From contig NZ_OY764190.1 of the NCBI RefSeq assembly GCF_963668215.1, forward strand, positions 4,154,001 through 4,218,000: a stretch of 64,000 bases of DNA, written 5' to 3'. Positions within the stretch are counted from its first letter, which is position 1; the number at the start of each line of letters is the position of its first letter. The notes under the pieces are model-generated. The model was not told the origin of the DNA and made no database searches. It saw only the letters and a list, made by a program, of their open reading frames with translations. The translations under genes and the position numbers were made by a program. Of this stretch, positions 1 through 8,965 are shown one piece after another. Source of the DNA: an uncultured Desulfosarcina sp. (GTDB taxonomy: Bacteria; Desulfobacterota; Desulfobacteria; Desulfobacterales; Desulfosarcinaceae).

Positions 1-946
1 CGACGTGGCTTGGATGTAAAATCAGGGCCGCCCGCAAGGCTCGTTCGGCCTTGCCGGGGTGTCCCTTCTGGAAGGCGGCCTTCGCTTCCCGGTACAGATC
101 CTCGGCGCGCTGGCGGTCCGTGATTCGAACCGCCTGGCGGCTGAATGTCTTGTTGCTCTTGGCAGCGGGTTCGGGTGCCGGAGCAGGCACCTGCCCGGTA
201 TCCGACAGGACAATAGGATCGGGCTCGGGCGCCCCGGCCGGTGTTGAACTCGCGGGGACGGCGGCCGAAACGGCGGCTGCCGGTTCGGGCCGGACCGAAA
301 AAAGCAATGCCCGGCCCTCTCCACCGGGATCATCCCTGAGTTCCAGTTCGTCGTAACAGAAAGGCCGGTCAAAGGAGAAAACCAGTTGAACGCGGCCGCC
401 GAAGGATTCCCGGGTCAATTTTTCGAGCAGGGTCGGGGTATCGTCATCCGCCAATGAAGGGAGCGTTGTCTCTGCCGGCAGTTCAAGGACCAGACGCCTG
501 CCCCGGTCCTGCCGAAACAACCGGTATCCCGGCAACCGGGAAAACGCGGCCGCCACGCGCAGTTGGTCGCCAACCTGGACAAGATAGAGTTCTTTCAGCG
601 TCGGGGGCGGCGGCTCGTTCACCTGTTCGGGGATCCGATGCCGGACGATGGGAACGGGTTCGGGCGCCAATAAAGAGACCTGTGGAACCGCAGCGGCGGC
701 CTCGGGAACGGCGGCGGTGCAGATGGCCATGGCTCGCCGGCCCATGTGTTCCGCAGCCGGCCAGGGACCGGCCTGCTTCCAGTGGACAAGGCCGGTGCCG
801 GCCGCCAGAACCAAAAACAGGGTCAGCCGGACGAGGCCATGGCGTTTGCCGGGGCCGGCCGCGGGGGTGGACGCTTTCCCGGGCCGGCGATCATCCGGAT
901 CGTTCGGTGTCCGGTCGGTGCGACGCTTGTCCGTATTTCTCGACAT
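1..946 (-). CDS. MshN-like TPR protein of MSHA-type pilus operon (partial)
   Basis: Incomplete: the C-terminus runs off the left edge; 315 residues are visible from an ATG at 946. There is one membrane segment near residues 37-56 after a basic, proline-rich N-terminus. A globular stretch at about residues 110-215 could be an AMIN-like or periplasmic domain, then comes an Ala/Pro-rich linker, and at about residue 285 a TPR helix begins (motif RAEDLYREAKAAFQKGH). This order (TM, periplasmic region, TPRs) fits MshN, which helps assemble MSHA/type IV pili. It starts 37 bp after mshL on the same strand, so it is probably the next gene of that operon. The MshM ATPase that normally sits between mshL and mshN is absent here. 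Family call is an inference from context plus the TPR start. Confidence 0.65.
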   Translation of the reverse strand, partial: MSRNTDKRRTDRTPNDPDDRRPGKASTPAAGPGKRHGLVRLTLFLVLAAGTGLVHWKQAGPWPAAEHMGRRAMAICTAAVPEAAAAVPQVSLLAPEPVPIVRHRIPEQVNEPPPPTLKELYLVQVGDQLRVAAAFSRLPGYRLFRQDRGRRLVLELPAETTLPSLADDDTPTLLEKLTRESFGGRVQLVFSFDRPFCYDELELRDDPGGEGRALLFSVRPEPAAAVSAAVPASSTPAGAPEPDPIVLSDTGQVPAPAPEPAAKSNKTFSRQAVRITDRQRAEDLYREAKAAFQKGHPGKAERALRAALILHPSHV

Positions 947-983
947 GGTTAACCGATCTACAAGTTCCTGTTCAGGCCGGTCG

Positions 984-2708
984 TCATTGCGCGGGCCGGG
1001 CGAATTTGCCCCCGCGCCATTCGGTGTCCAAATCGGCTCCCAAATGCCCGAATCGTTGTCGGGAGGCGCTCAATTCCTGTTCCCAGGTGCCCGTTTCAAC
1101 GACCAGCGGGCGCAGCAGAATGACCAGTTCGCTTTTGCGGGCGATGCTCTGGGTTTGGCGGAAAAGGCTGCCGATTGCCGGCAGGCGGCCCAAAAACGGC
1201 AAGCCGACGTCGCGCTTCTGCTGCTGGGCTTTCATCAATCCACCGATGACCACCACCTGTCCGCTGAGGGCCGAAACGATGCTGTCCGATTCCCGCACCG
1301 TGCTGTAGGCCAGGGGCAGGCTCTGGGTCTGCCCGGCCACGGTGATGTCCTTGGTCTGGTCGGTGACCTCGCTGACCGTGGGATGGATGTGCAGCGTCAC
1401 CCGGCCCTGGGCGTTGATCTGGGGCGTCACGTCCAGGGCGATACCGGAAAAGAACGGCGTCAGGGTGATGTCCGGCGAGGTGGTCGTGGAGGTGCCGGTA
1501 ACCGTGTCACTGGAGACGTCGGTGACGAAAAATTCGTCGGAGCCGACCTTGATCACCGCTTTCTGGTTGTTCACCGTGGCGATGCGGGGGCTGGACAGCA
1601 CCTGCACGTCGCCCTGGGTTTCAAGCAGTTCGATAAAGCCTTGAAAGTCGGTAAAATTCATGGTGGCGCTGAAAACACCGCCGAAAGCGCCGGATGCGAG
1701 GTTCGAGAAGATGGCGTCCCCGTCGCTGCCGACGATGTTGGCCATGCCGTTGTCGGCGAAGATATCGCCCCGGGATTGGGTCAGGGTGACGTCGTCGATC
1801 ATGGCCGTCCAGTTGATGCCGGCCTGGTAGCCGTCCCCCAGTACGACTTCGAGAATCTTGGCCTCCAGAATCACCTGCCGTGTGAGGTTGCCCTGGATGG
1901 CGGCCAGATAGCGTTCGACTTCCAGCAATTCATCCGGCAGGGCGCGCACCACCACCACGCCGGCCTGGGGCTGAACAACGACCCGGCGCCCTTCCTCCTG
2001 GCCGATCATGGTGCGCAGGGCGGCGCTCAACTCGGTCCAGAAATCGGCCTTGGACTCGGTGTCGATGCGGCTTCCCGAAACCATGGTGTCGTTGGCCTGT
2101 CTGTTTCTATCCGACTGGGACGAATCGGAATCCTCGTTGTTGCTGCTTTCGCTGACCTGCCCCGAACTGACCCGGGTTTGGGACAGGCCCTTGCGCACGA
2201 GATTGAGGTAATTGACGTAAAACACCCGGTTTTGCATGATGCCCGGCATGACCTGGAAGCCGGTGCGGGCGCGCCGGGAGTAGAATCCGTAAACATCGCG
2301 CATGATGTCCATGACTTCGGGAATGGTGACCGACTTGAGATCGAGGGAAACGGTGCCGGCCACCGACGGGTGGACCACCATATTATAGGGCGTCCCTTCC
2401 ACCAGCCCCATGAAAAACTCCCGGGCGGGCACGTTCTGTACGGCAACGTCGAAACGAGGTTCCGCAGCCCCTTCGTAAATCCCTTCCATTCGGGACTCGG
2501 GAGGCATCAGGGCCGCCGCCACTTCCTCCGGAAGCGGTTCAGCCGCCGGTCCCAGTGCGTCCAACTCCTTTTCGAAGCTGGTCAGAGGGCCGTCCCCCCG
2601 CGGTATCGGTGCGCAGCCGGCAGCCAGAAGCATCGCCGCGGCCAATCCGGCCAGCATCCCGAGAAACGGGTTCCCGATCCATCGCTTTTGCGCGTTTTTT
2701 CGTTTCAT
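984..2708 (-). CDS. mshL: MSHA-type pilus secretin MshL
   Basis: 574-residue outer-membrane secretin, the channel through which the pilus leaves the periplasm. The N-terminus is a lipoprotein signal peptide with lipobox LAAGC (Cys32). Next are an STN-like domain (about 75-150, VSLDLKSVTIPEVMDIMRD) and a Ser/Asn/Asp-rich linker (about 185-205). The C-terminal half is the secretin core, with ILEAKILEVVLGDGYQAGINW-like sequence near 280-300 and the GQVVVIGGLM and LGRLPAIGSLF signatures near 485-515. Its start overlaps the mshK stop by 4 bp, so translation is coupled. PilQ is the main alternative, but the short lipoprotein form and the MshJ/MshK-like neighbours favour MshL. Confidence 0.9.
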   Translation of the reverse strand: MKRKNAQKRWIGNPFLGMLAGLAAAMLLAAGCAPIPRGDGPLTSFEKELDALGPAAEPLPEEVAAALMPPESRMEGIYEGAAEPRFDVAVQNVPAREFFMGLVEGTPYNMVVHPSVAGTVSLDLKSVTIPEVMDIMRDVYGFYSRRARTGFQVMPGIMQNRVFYVNYLNLVRKGLSQTRVSSGQVSESSNNEDSDSSQSDRNRQANDTMVSGSRIDTESKADFWTELSAALRTMIGQEEGRRVVVQPQAGVVVVRALPDELLEVERYLAAIQGNLTRQVILEAKILEVVLGDGYQAGINWTAMIDDVTLTQSRGDIFADNGMANIVGSDGDAIFSNLASGAFGGVFSATMNFTDFQGFIELLETQGDVQVLSSPRIATVNNQKAVIKVGSDEFFVTDVSSDTVTGTSTTTSPDITLTPFFSGIALDVTPQINAQGRVTLHIHPTVSEVTDQTKDITVAGQTQSLPLAYSTVRESDSIVSALSGQVVVIGGLMKAQQQKRDVGLPFLGRLPAIGSLFRQTQSIARKSELVILLRPLVVETGTWEQELSASRQRFGHLGADLDTEWRGGKFARPAQ

Positions 2709-3073
2709 GGCGCTTCTCTCACCGTCCGTTTAACTGCCGCTTGGTGCAGTTTTAATTGCATTTGCCTTCCCTCGCGGACCAGCAGGGCGCTGCCGGCCTC
2801 CACCGCCAGAAGGACGGCACCGTCAATTTTCTGGCCGATCTGCACGGCCTGGTCGTTGATGACGGCCACCCGGCGCTCGGGTCCGACGATGGTGGCGGTC
2901 AGGTTCCATTTCACCGGCTGTTGCGCGTCCGGAACCGTTTTTCCCGAAACCGTATTCGGCGGCCGGGTCGGATCACGCAGCGGTTCCCCGCCGAAGACGG
3001 GGCTGTCGCTCATCCATCCAAAAACCAGCAGCATCGCGCCGGCGGCGATCCGCCCTGATAAACGATCAAACAC
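2705..3073 (-). CDS. mshK: MSHA pilus biogenesis protein MshK-like
   Basis: 122-residue periplasmic protein with an N-terminal hydrophobic export segment (residues 9-22). It then shows the DPTRPP motif (about 34-39) and a small beta domain with the pattern ATIVGPERRVAVINDQ...VQIGQKIDG, typical of MshK/PilP-like secretin partners. It probably links the inner-membrane MshI/J platform to the MshL secretin. It overlaps mshJ by 8 bp upstream and mshL by 4 bp downstream. Similarity is to the family pattern only; the protein is short and divergent, but position in the operon strongly supports the call. Confidence 0.75.
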   Translation of the reverse strand: MFDRLSGRIAAGAMLLVFGWMSDSPVFGGEPLRDPTRPPNTVSGKTVPDAQQPVKWNLTATIVGPERRVAVINDQAVQIGQKIDGAVLLAVEAGSALLVREGRQMQLKLHQAAVKRTVREAP

Positions 3074-3743
3074 CGATCCACCCCTTTCTGAGGCTGAGGG
3101 TATGCACCGTAAGGGATATTTCGGCCCGGGGATAGTCGCTCACGACAATATCCAGGTCGTCCCAGAACAGCTTGCGGGGCAGCTTTTCCAGCGACCGCAG
3201 GTATTCCAGCACTTGCAGGTAGGTGCCGGAAAAGACGATGCGCATGGGATGGCGGTACAGATGGACCTGCTTTTCGCCATCGGCCCCGGTTTTGTTTTCG
3301 GCGGCGGGGAACAGGTCTTCAGCCGGTAAATTCTCGAGCCGCACCAGCTTCATCCCTTCCTGCCGGACCAGCAGACTGCGCAACACCTGGGCCATGTCCC
3401 GGGGGGATATCAGGTCGATGGTCAAGTCTTTCAGCCGGCCGTCCAACCGTTCCAACTCGGTTCGCAATTGCGCCTGCCGGGCGCGTTGCTCCCGATCGGG
3501 GTCCGCTTTGCTTCTGGCCTTAATGGCTTCAGCCTGGCCCTGCAGGGCGGTTACCGTGGTATTCAATTCGGTGATTTGCGTCTCGATTCCGGCCCGCCGG
3601 CTCATCCGGGGCGAAAAATAGAGGGCGTAGCTGCAAAAAAGCACGACGGCCAGGACAGCTGCGAAAAGCATGATTCTTTCCCGTGGACTGCGGGTATCGA
3701 GCCACTGGGTCAGCAGCCGGGTTCTCTTCCCAAGGGCCTTCAT
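3066..3743 (-). CDS. mshJ: MSHA pilus biogenesis protein MshJ (PilO-like)
   Basis: 225 residues: short cytoplasmic N-terminus (RSPRERIML), one transmembrane helix (about 25-43), a coiled coil (about 50-110), and a PilO-like C-terminal domain including HLYRHPMRIVFSGTYLQVLEYL and a conserved Trp. PilO/MshJ proteins form the inner-membrane alignment complex with PilN. The start overlaps the pilN-like stop by 4 bp (ATGA), so the two products are made together. The family and order are as in known msh loci. Confidence 0.85.
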   Translation of the reverse strand: MKALGKRTRLLTQWLDTRSPRERIMLFAAVLAVVLFCSYALYFSPRMSRRAGIETQITELNTTVTALQGQAEAIKARSKADPDREQRARQAQLRTELERLDGRLKDLTIDLISPRDMAQVLRSLLVRQEGMKLVRLENLPAEDLFPAAENKTGADGEKQVHLYRHPMRIVFSGTYLQVLEYLRSLEKLPRKLFWDDLDIVVSDYPRAEISLTVHTLSLRKGWIGV

Positions 3744-4348
3744 GACGCTTCCCCTTGAGTGGTCTGCAACAGAAAATCGATGATCGTTTCGGCTTTTTCG
3801 TCAGGCCGGTTCAGTTGGAAATGCTCGAACTCGCGGCCGGAAAAGACCTTCTGCGCGGTCAACCCTTGCAGATAAAGAGGAATATCGGCTGCGCGGGTCG
3901 TGCTGCCTTCCAGCAGCAACCGCTCGCCGCCGGTACCCAGGTGGATGCGGCGCAGCCAGACCGTGGAAAGATCCTGTCTGGCCAGCCCGGCAAGATGTTC
4001 GGAAAGACCGAGGCTGTTGCCCAATCGACTGCCGGTCAGCAGCTGCAACAGCGTCAGTTTGGCCTGTCGAACGTCGGCCATTTCTTCCACCTCGCGGACC
4101 AGGTCGGGGTCGGGCGACGGAGGGGGGTATCGGTCCTTGTAGTCATCAATCTGCCGGATGGCTGCGTTTTGGCGCTCCTCCAGGCGGCCAAGCTCGGACG
4201 AAAGACCGGACAGCCGCAAATGGCACAGAACGCCGGCGGCCGCGACCAGAAAGAGAATCGCCGCCAGGGACCAGGCCATTTGGATCGCGGAAAAGGGCAC
4301 GCGTTTTTCGAACAGTTCGGGCTGGTACAGGTTGATTTGCTGCGTCAT
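3740..4348 (-). CDS. PilN-like pilus assembly protein
   Basis: 202 residues from an ATG at 4348 whose TGA overlap with the mshI stop defines the start; a longer frame reading exists but runs through mshI. The N-terminal QQINLYQPELF motif is the classic PilN sequence that docks in the groove of the PilM/MshI ATPase-like protein. A TM helix follows (about 24-44), then a coiled coil and a small C-terminal ferredoxin-like domain (WLRRIHLGTGGERLLLEG). It anchors MshI at the inner membrane and pairs with MshJ. In Vibrio nomenclature this is the second MshI-type gene. Confidence 0.85.
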   Translation of the reverse strand: MTQQINLYQPELFEKRVPFSAIQMAWSLAAILFLVAAAGVLCHLRLSGLSSELGRLEERQNAAIRQIDDYKDRYPPPSPDPDLVREVEEMADVRQAKLTLLQLLTGSRLGNSLGLSEHLAGLARQDLSTVWLRRIHLGTGGERLLLEGSTTRAADIPLYLQGLTAQKVFSGREFEHFQLNRPDEKAETIIDFLLQTTQGEAS

Positions 4349-5286
4349 GGGCCGACCTCTTCCGTGCGCAAAGCGGCGCCGATGGCCAGCAGACAGCGCC
4401 CGGCCTGGGGAGGCAGCGAATCGGAGCATTCCACGATTTGTTGCAGATCGAGCATCGTGACTTCGATGCCCAGGGCCGTGTGCAATCCAGTCAGCAGAGC
4501 GTCCGTATCGAATTGCTGGGGGGCGACGATGAGGGAGCCCACGGGCATCTGGGCGAAGGTTCTCTCGTAAAAATCGAACGAGCGTTGAATTTCCAGCGCG
4601 ATGGCGTTGACGGTAGACTCCAGGTGGCCGGCCTCGTCCGTCAGGCTGCGGGTGCCGAAGGGCAGGTTGCGGGCCAGACACAACTCCTGGCCGCTGGAAA
4701 TAACGATCAGTCCGGTATCGGCTGAAAAATAGAGAAATCCCACGCTGCGCCCGGTATCGGGAACATGGTTGAGAAGCGTGGACAAGACCAGCTCGGGAAT
4801 GTCGATGGCCCGGATCTTCAACCGAGCCTCCCGCATCCAGCCGATCCGCTCCGTTACCTCATTCCGGTGGGCGGCTACAACATAAGCGCTTTTGGCCTGT
4901 TGCCGCTGATTGCCGCGGGGGATGTGGAAAACGTCCACAACCGCTTCCTCCGGGGGATACTCGATCAGATCGCCGATCTGCCAGCGAATCGCTTCCCGAA
5001 GTTCATTGGCGGGCACGTCGGGGGGAGCGACCTGGAGAAGTTGATAACAGCCCATTTCCAGAACACAGACCGCCGGACAGGAATCCACGCCCCGGTTTCG
5101 GCAGCCTTCGCTGAGAAGCTGCCGGCTGTCGGCGGCCTCGCCGGCGAGAAAATCGCAAAAAGCCAAACGCGGTTTCGATCCCGATTGCGGAACCACGTGA
5201 GCCAGTGCCAGCCCATCTTCGGACCGGGAAAATCCGATAAGACCACCACTGTTGCTCCTCATTTTTCCAAATAGGCGTTTAATCAT
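4345..5286 (-). CDS. mshI: MshI / PilM-like actin-fold pilus assembly protein
   Basis: 313 residues from ATG 5286; an upstream in-frame extension to 5466 looks non-coding (Cys-rich, no family similarity). The protein has the PilM/MshI pattern: an N-terminal SRSEDGLALAHV strand pair, the REAIRWQIGDLIEYPPEEAVVD segment (about 95-118) and a middle ALEIQRSFDFYERTF helix. It is a cytoplasmic actin-like protein that binds the PilN N-terminus. It is the first gene of the coupled operon; the 366 bp upstream presumably hold its promoter, but no strong consensus was recognised there. Confidence 0.85.
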   Translation of the reverse strand: MIKRLFGKMRSNSGGLIGFSRSEDGLALAHVVPQSGSKPRLAFCDFLAGEAADSRQLLSEGCRNRGVDSCPAVCVLEMGCYQLLQVAPPDVPANELREAIRWQIGDLIEYPPEEAVVDVFHIPRGNQRQQAKSAYVVAAHRNEVTERIGWMREARLKIRAIDIPELVLSTLLNHVPDTGRSVGFLYFSADTGLIVISSGQELCLARNLPFGTRSLTDEAGHLESTVNAIALEIQRSFDFYERTFAQMPVGSLIVAPQQFDTDALLTGLHTALGIEVTMLDLQQIVECSDSLPPQAGRCLLAIGAALRTEEVGP

Positions 5287-5652
5287 GGGCAAATCCGGAA
5301 CGGTTAACGGAGCCTTCGCCTGCGGCGATACCCGGAATTGGATATGCCGGTAACTTGTACACGCACAAGCCGAGACGGCCTTTCGCACGCACCCCACCCA
5401 ACTCAAGGCCTGACAACCAAGATCATCGGCTTTTTGCGTCTCACCTTTAGCGATGCATTTCAGCAAGTACCATGCCTATGGACGGAATATCGTTTTAACC
5501 TATTGAAATTAAATTATAAATAGATATGAGAGAACGTGCAAAAAACGCGTCCGTGTCATCGTTTTGACGTTGGCGAGAAGGTGGGTTGCGGGTAGATTGA
5601 CGGCAGCTTTCGCCGGTGGATGGCGGTGCCCATCCAGAGGTGGGATGGGGGC
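5287..5652. other. intergenic region upstream of msh operon
   Basis: 366 bp between the msh operon and the acyltransferase gene, both on the minus strand. It holds an AT-rich patch around 5495-5525 that could carry an mshI promoter. No tRNA, clear terminator or conserved ORF was seen. Confidence 0.5.
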
Positions 5653-6363
5653 TTACGGAGCGCAGCCCTTCATGATATCCGGCCGTTTCCAGCTTTCATC
5701 GGCCTTTGCGTAATACTCTTTCATCCGTTTTTCGATATCCAGGCGCAGGGTTTCGAAGGCTTCTGGGTCCAGGCGCCGAGGGACGGAAATGGGAGGGGCG
5801 AAACGGACGACAACCCTGGAGAATGGCTTGGGCACCATGAAGCGGTCCCAGCTGTTGAACCTCCAGTACCTTTGCGCGGAGACGATGACCGGTACGATGG
5901 GGGTGCCGGCGAACTGGGCAATGACGAGCAGGCCGGGCTTGACGACGCCGAAAGGCCCCTGGGGGCCGTCGACGATATGACCGATGCGAAATCCCTGGCG
6001 GGTCAGAATCCGGATTTCCTTCAGCGCCCGGGAACCGCCCCGGGTAGACGAACCGCGCACCGACCGCCACCCCAGCATGTCCACCACCCGGGCGATCATT
6101 TCGCCGTCGCGGCTCTGGCTGATCATGATGGCGATTGGTTTACGGGTGGCAAATAGGGTGATGCCCGGAAAAAAACGCTGGTGCCAGGAGGCGTAGACCA
6201 CGCTGCCGTAGTCATCCAGCGTTCCCTGCTCGTTTACCTCGTCCACCATCCGGTACCGGTAGGTTCGGGAGAGCAGTCTGACCAGCAGCAACCCGGCCCG
6301 GGGAAACAGGTGCCGGTAGCAAACGTTCCTGGCGATGTTTTTGATTCTCATTGGCCGATGCAT
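5653..6363 (-). CDS. DUF374 lysophospholipid acyltransferase family protein
   Basis: 236 residues if started at ATG 6363; other starts are a TTG at 6384 and an ATG at 6351, and none has a good ribosome site. The body matches the DUF374 family, a PlsC/LpxL-like acyltransferase group: the SVVYASWHQRFFPG motif holds the likely catalytic His, then SQSRDGEMIARVVDMLGW, GSSTRGGSRAL and the HIVDGPQGPFGVVKPG block. Such proteins are thought to acylate lipids at the inner membrane; the substrate is unknown. A small mobile element (6387-6577) lies immediately upstream and may have replaced the native leader, which would explain the poor start signals. Confidence 0.8.
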   Translation of the reverse strand: MHRPMRIKNIARNVCYRHLFPRAGLLLVRLLSRTYRYRMVDEVNEQGTLDDYGSVVYASWHQRFFPGITLFATRKPIAIMISQSRDGEMIARVVDMLGWRSVRGSSTRGGSRALKEIRILTRQGFRIGHIVDGPQGPFGVVKPGLLVIAQFAGTPIVPVIVSAQRYWRFNSWDRFMVPKPFSRVVVRFAPPISVPRRLDPEAFETLRLDIEKRMKEYYAKADESWKRPDIMKGCAP

Positions 6364-6386
6364 TCCGGAAAATAATGAAAACAAAT

Positions 6387-6577
6387 TATTTAGTGCTCAT
6401 CCAGAAATAGGCAAATTTGGTCGAGATCAAGGCGCACGAAAAATTTTACCAGAGATGCCCGAAGGAAATGCCCTTGGGGTACATATGGTTGATATTTCGA
6501 GGATAAAATTTTTCGCGCAACAAAGATATCGGCCAAGGTTAAAATTGGCTTGGCCATTTCTGGATGAGCACTATTTA
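6387..6577. mobile_element. MITE-like element with terminal inverted repeats
   Basis: A 179-bp element at 6393-6571 begins GTGCTCATCCAGAAAT and ends with its reverse complement. Weaker inverted pairing continues inward, so the whole element is an imperfect long palindrome. It is bordered by a 6-bp direct repeat TATTTA (6387-6392 and 6572-6577), as expected of a target duplication. It has no convincing coding capacity; a 66-codon frame across it is palindrome-derived. It is probably mobilised in trans by an unknown transposase. Confidence 0.7.
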
Positions 6578-6633
6578 TACTGCATCGCACCGCCAGGGGT
6601 CAACCGCGGGCCAAAATGGTTTTTACGCAGCCA

Positions 6634-7083
6634 TCAGCGCCGAACAAGCGCGTCCAGCGACAACAGCCCGACCAGCCGATCCTCCGTTTTATAAACCGCA
6701 TCGAAACACCTTCCGGGAACCTTGCCGATATTGGCCGGCGGCGCTTCCGTTCTGTCCGGTTCGATTTTGACCACATTGGCGATTTGATCGACCATCAGGC
6801 CAATGGACTCGTCGCCGTCATTTACGATGATGGTCCGCATTTTATCGCCGGCATCGATGGGTTTCAGCCCCAACCGTTTGCCGGTATCGATCACCGTGAC
6901 AATTTTGCCCCGCAGGTTGACGATGCCCATCACATAGTCCGGGGCCTGGGGAACCACGGTCAGTTCGGACGGCTTGTTGATTTCCTGGATGGCATCCAGT
7001 GCGATCCCGCACAGGGCATCCTTGAGATAAAACGTCGCGTATTCAGAAAACATAGCGTGTTTCACGCCCATGGTCGATTTCAT
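6634..7083 (-). CDS. cheW: CheW-like chemotaxis coupling protein
   Basis: 149 residues, a single CheW domain: YATFYLKDALCGIALDAIQEI at the N-terminus, the VMGIVNLRGKIVTVIDTGKRLGL core motif (about 50-75) and DSIGLMVDQIANVV. The start at 7083 is chosen because it follows the CheA-like stop by 4 bp; a longer frame would overlap that gene. CheW links MCP receptors to the CheA kinase in the chemosensory array. It is the last gene of the MCP-CheA-CheW operon. Confidence 0.9.
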   Translation of the reverse strand: MKSTMGVKHAMFSEYATFYLKDALCGIALDAIQEINKPSELTVVPQAPDYVMGIVNLRGKIVTVIDTGKRLGLKPIDAGDKMRTIIVNDGDESIGLMVDQIANVVKIEPDRTEAPPANIGKVPGRCFDAVYKTEDRLVGLLSLDALVRR

Positions 7084-7087
7084 CGGT

Positions 7088-8896
7088 CTACTCCTCGTGG
7101 AAAAATTCGGGTCTGGCGTTTCTGACAACCTGCTGGATATCGAGAATCAGGGTGGTCTGGTCCATCAGCACGGCGGACCCCATGACACCGGACTGCTTCA
7201 GGGTCCGGGTATCCAGGTCGACCGCCACATCGGCGGCGTCGACCGGAGGTGCGGCCAACAGGCCGATTTCCCTGCCGTCAACGTTGAAACAGATGACCTG
7301 GTAGTGGTCTTTTTCCGGCAGCGGATCGATGCAGATGGCGTCTTCCAGGGCGATCAGCGGCAGGCTGCCCCCCCGGTAAGCGAGCACCCGGCTGCCGCCC
7401 ACGGTTTCGATGGCATCGGCGTCGATTTTTTCGATGCGGGCCACCGTGTCCAGAGGAACGGCCAACCGCTCTTTTTGGGAGTTGGAGAAAAACAGGTAAG
7501 ACTGGGCCGCGGCGCTTGTTGCGAGATTGGCCGCCTTGTCCTCCACAACAGCATTCATCCTGTCTCCGATATGCAGGGCAGCCATTTCGCCGATGCTGGC
7601 CACATCCAGAATCAGGGCCACCTTGCCGTCGCCCATAATGGTGGCCCCGGCAAACCCACGGCAGCCCTTGAGATGCCTGCCTAAAGATTTGACCACGATT
7701 TCTTCCGAGTCGTGCATGGCATCGACGACGAGACCGTATTTGATTTTTCCGGTGGATACCACGGCAATATTCAATGCACTGTCCGGATGACGGCGGCGGT
7801 CGGTAGCCTCGCGATGCTCGGTTCCCTCGTAGGTTGGCTCGGGAATACAATGGTTTTTGGATCTTCGGTCGGCAATGGAAAGTCTGCGCTCGGGATACCT
7901 TTGGCTGTCCTTCGGGTGAACGAAGGATCGCTCGATCCCCAGGGCGCCGGCCAGATCGATGACCGGTAAAAGTTCTCCCCGCAATCGGATGACCTCGGCC
8001 CCTCCGACCGTTTCGATCATGTATTTGACCTGGTCGGCAGGGATCCGCAGCAGTTCATCCAGATTCACCTGGGGGACGGCAAAGCGATCTTCTCCCAACC
8101 GGACGATCTGGCTGGGAATGATGGAGAGTGTTAAGGGGAGCTTGATGCGCATCTTCGCGCCCCGGGCCGGATGGGTATCCACATCGATAACGCCGCCCAC
8201 CTTTTCCAGATCGGTCTTGACCGTATCCAGGCCGGCGAACCGGCGGAAACCACCGGTTTCTTCCTCATCGAAAAGACCCGGCAGAAAGACAAGAGACGCC
8301 TTTTCCGATTCGTCAGTGACTTCGAAGTCCTGTTGCGCGGCAAGCAATCCTTTGTCGACGGCCCGGCGAACCATGGCGTCCGGATCGATGCCGGTTCCGT
8401 CATCGACGATATCGATGACGACATGGCCGGCTTCGTGTCGGGCCGATATTGCCACGGCGCCCTTTTCGGACTTATTTCGTTCTTTACGGACTTCGGGCGC
8501 CTCGATGCCATACTTTACCGTGTTTCGAATCAACTGCGTCATGGAGGCCTCCATGGCATCCATGATGATCTTGTCCATCTCGACCTTTTCGCCGGCAAAG
8601 GACAGCTCGACCTGCTTGCCGGCTTTACCGGCGAGGTCGCCGACCAGGAGCGCAAGTTTGTCGAAAAGGCAGCTCATGGGCTGCATGCGGGTGCGCATGA
8701 TCTGCTCCTGGATTTCGGAGGTGACTAGGTCGATGTGCTGGCCGGTGGTTTCCAGAAGCCGCCTGTCGTTGCTGTTGATGGCCTGCAACAGCTGGTTGCG
8801 GCAAAGTACGAGTTCTCCCGCCAGGTTCATCAATGAATTGAGCAGACTTACATTGATGCTGACCGAGGCCTCGGTCGGTTGGGATGCTGTTTTCAT
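7088..8896 (-). CDS. CheA-like protein lacking HPt domain, with two CheW-like domains
   Basis: 602 residues. Unlike ordinary CheA it begins directly with the dimerisation helices (about 12-75, LLNSLMNLAGELVLCRNQLL). There is no P1/HPt domain with a phosphorylatable His and no P2. The HATPase region is present: N-box with LIRNTVKYGIE (122-132) and G1 box DDGTGID (166-171). The G2 box normally reading SGRGVGMD is here FRRFAGLD (217-224), so its glycines are lost. A CheW-like domain follows (about 258-400) and a second one ends the protein (about 480-600). It may be a structural array protein or need an HPt protein in trans. It is in operon with an MCP and CheW. Confidence 0.85.
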   Translation of the reverse strand: MKTASQPTEASVSINVSLLNSLMNLAGELVLCRNQLLQAINSNDRRLLETTGQHIDLVTSEIQEQIMRTRMQPMSCLFDKLALLVGDLAGKAGKQVELSFAGEKVEMDKIIMDAMEASMTQLIRNTVKYGIEAPEVRKERNKSEKGAVAISARHEAGHVVIDIVDDGTGIDPDAMVRRAVDKGLLAAQQDFEVTDESEKASLVFLPGLFDEEETGGFRRFAGLDTVKTDLEKVGGVIDVDTHPARGAKMRIKLPLTLSIIPSQIVRLGEDRFAVPQVNLDELLRIPADQVKYMIETVGGAEVIRLRGELLPVIDLAGALGIERSFVHPKDSQRYPERRLSIADRRSKNHCIPEPTYEGTEHREATDRRRHPDSALNIAVVSTGKIKYGLVVDAMHDSEEIVVKSLGRHLKGCRGFAGATIMGDGKVALILDVASIGEMAALHIGDRMNAVVEDKAANLATSAAAQSYLFFSNSQKERLAVPLDTVARIEKIDADAIETVGGSRVLAYRGGSLPLIALEDAICIDPLPEKDHYQVICFNVDGREIGLLAAPPVDAADVAVDLDTRTLKQSGVMGSAVLMDQTTLILDIQQVVRNARPEFFHEE

Positions 8897-8965
8897 GTCA
8901 ACGTCCTATGTTGTTGGCCGGGCAGCGGGAGGTCGCAGACCATGCCCCGCTGCCCGAAATCCGGT

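Noticed and set aside
648..3329. 893-codon plus-strand open frame
   Set aside because: Antisense to the mshL/mshK/mshJ genes, which have clear family motifs; high GC keeps the opposite frame open.
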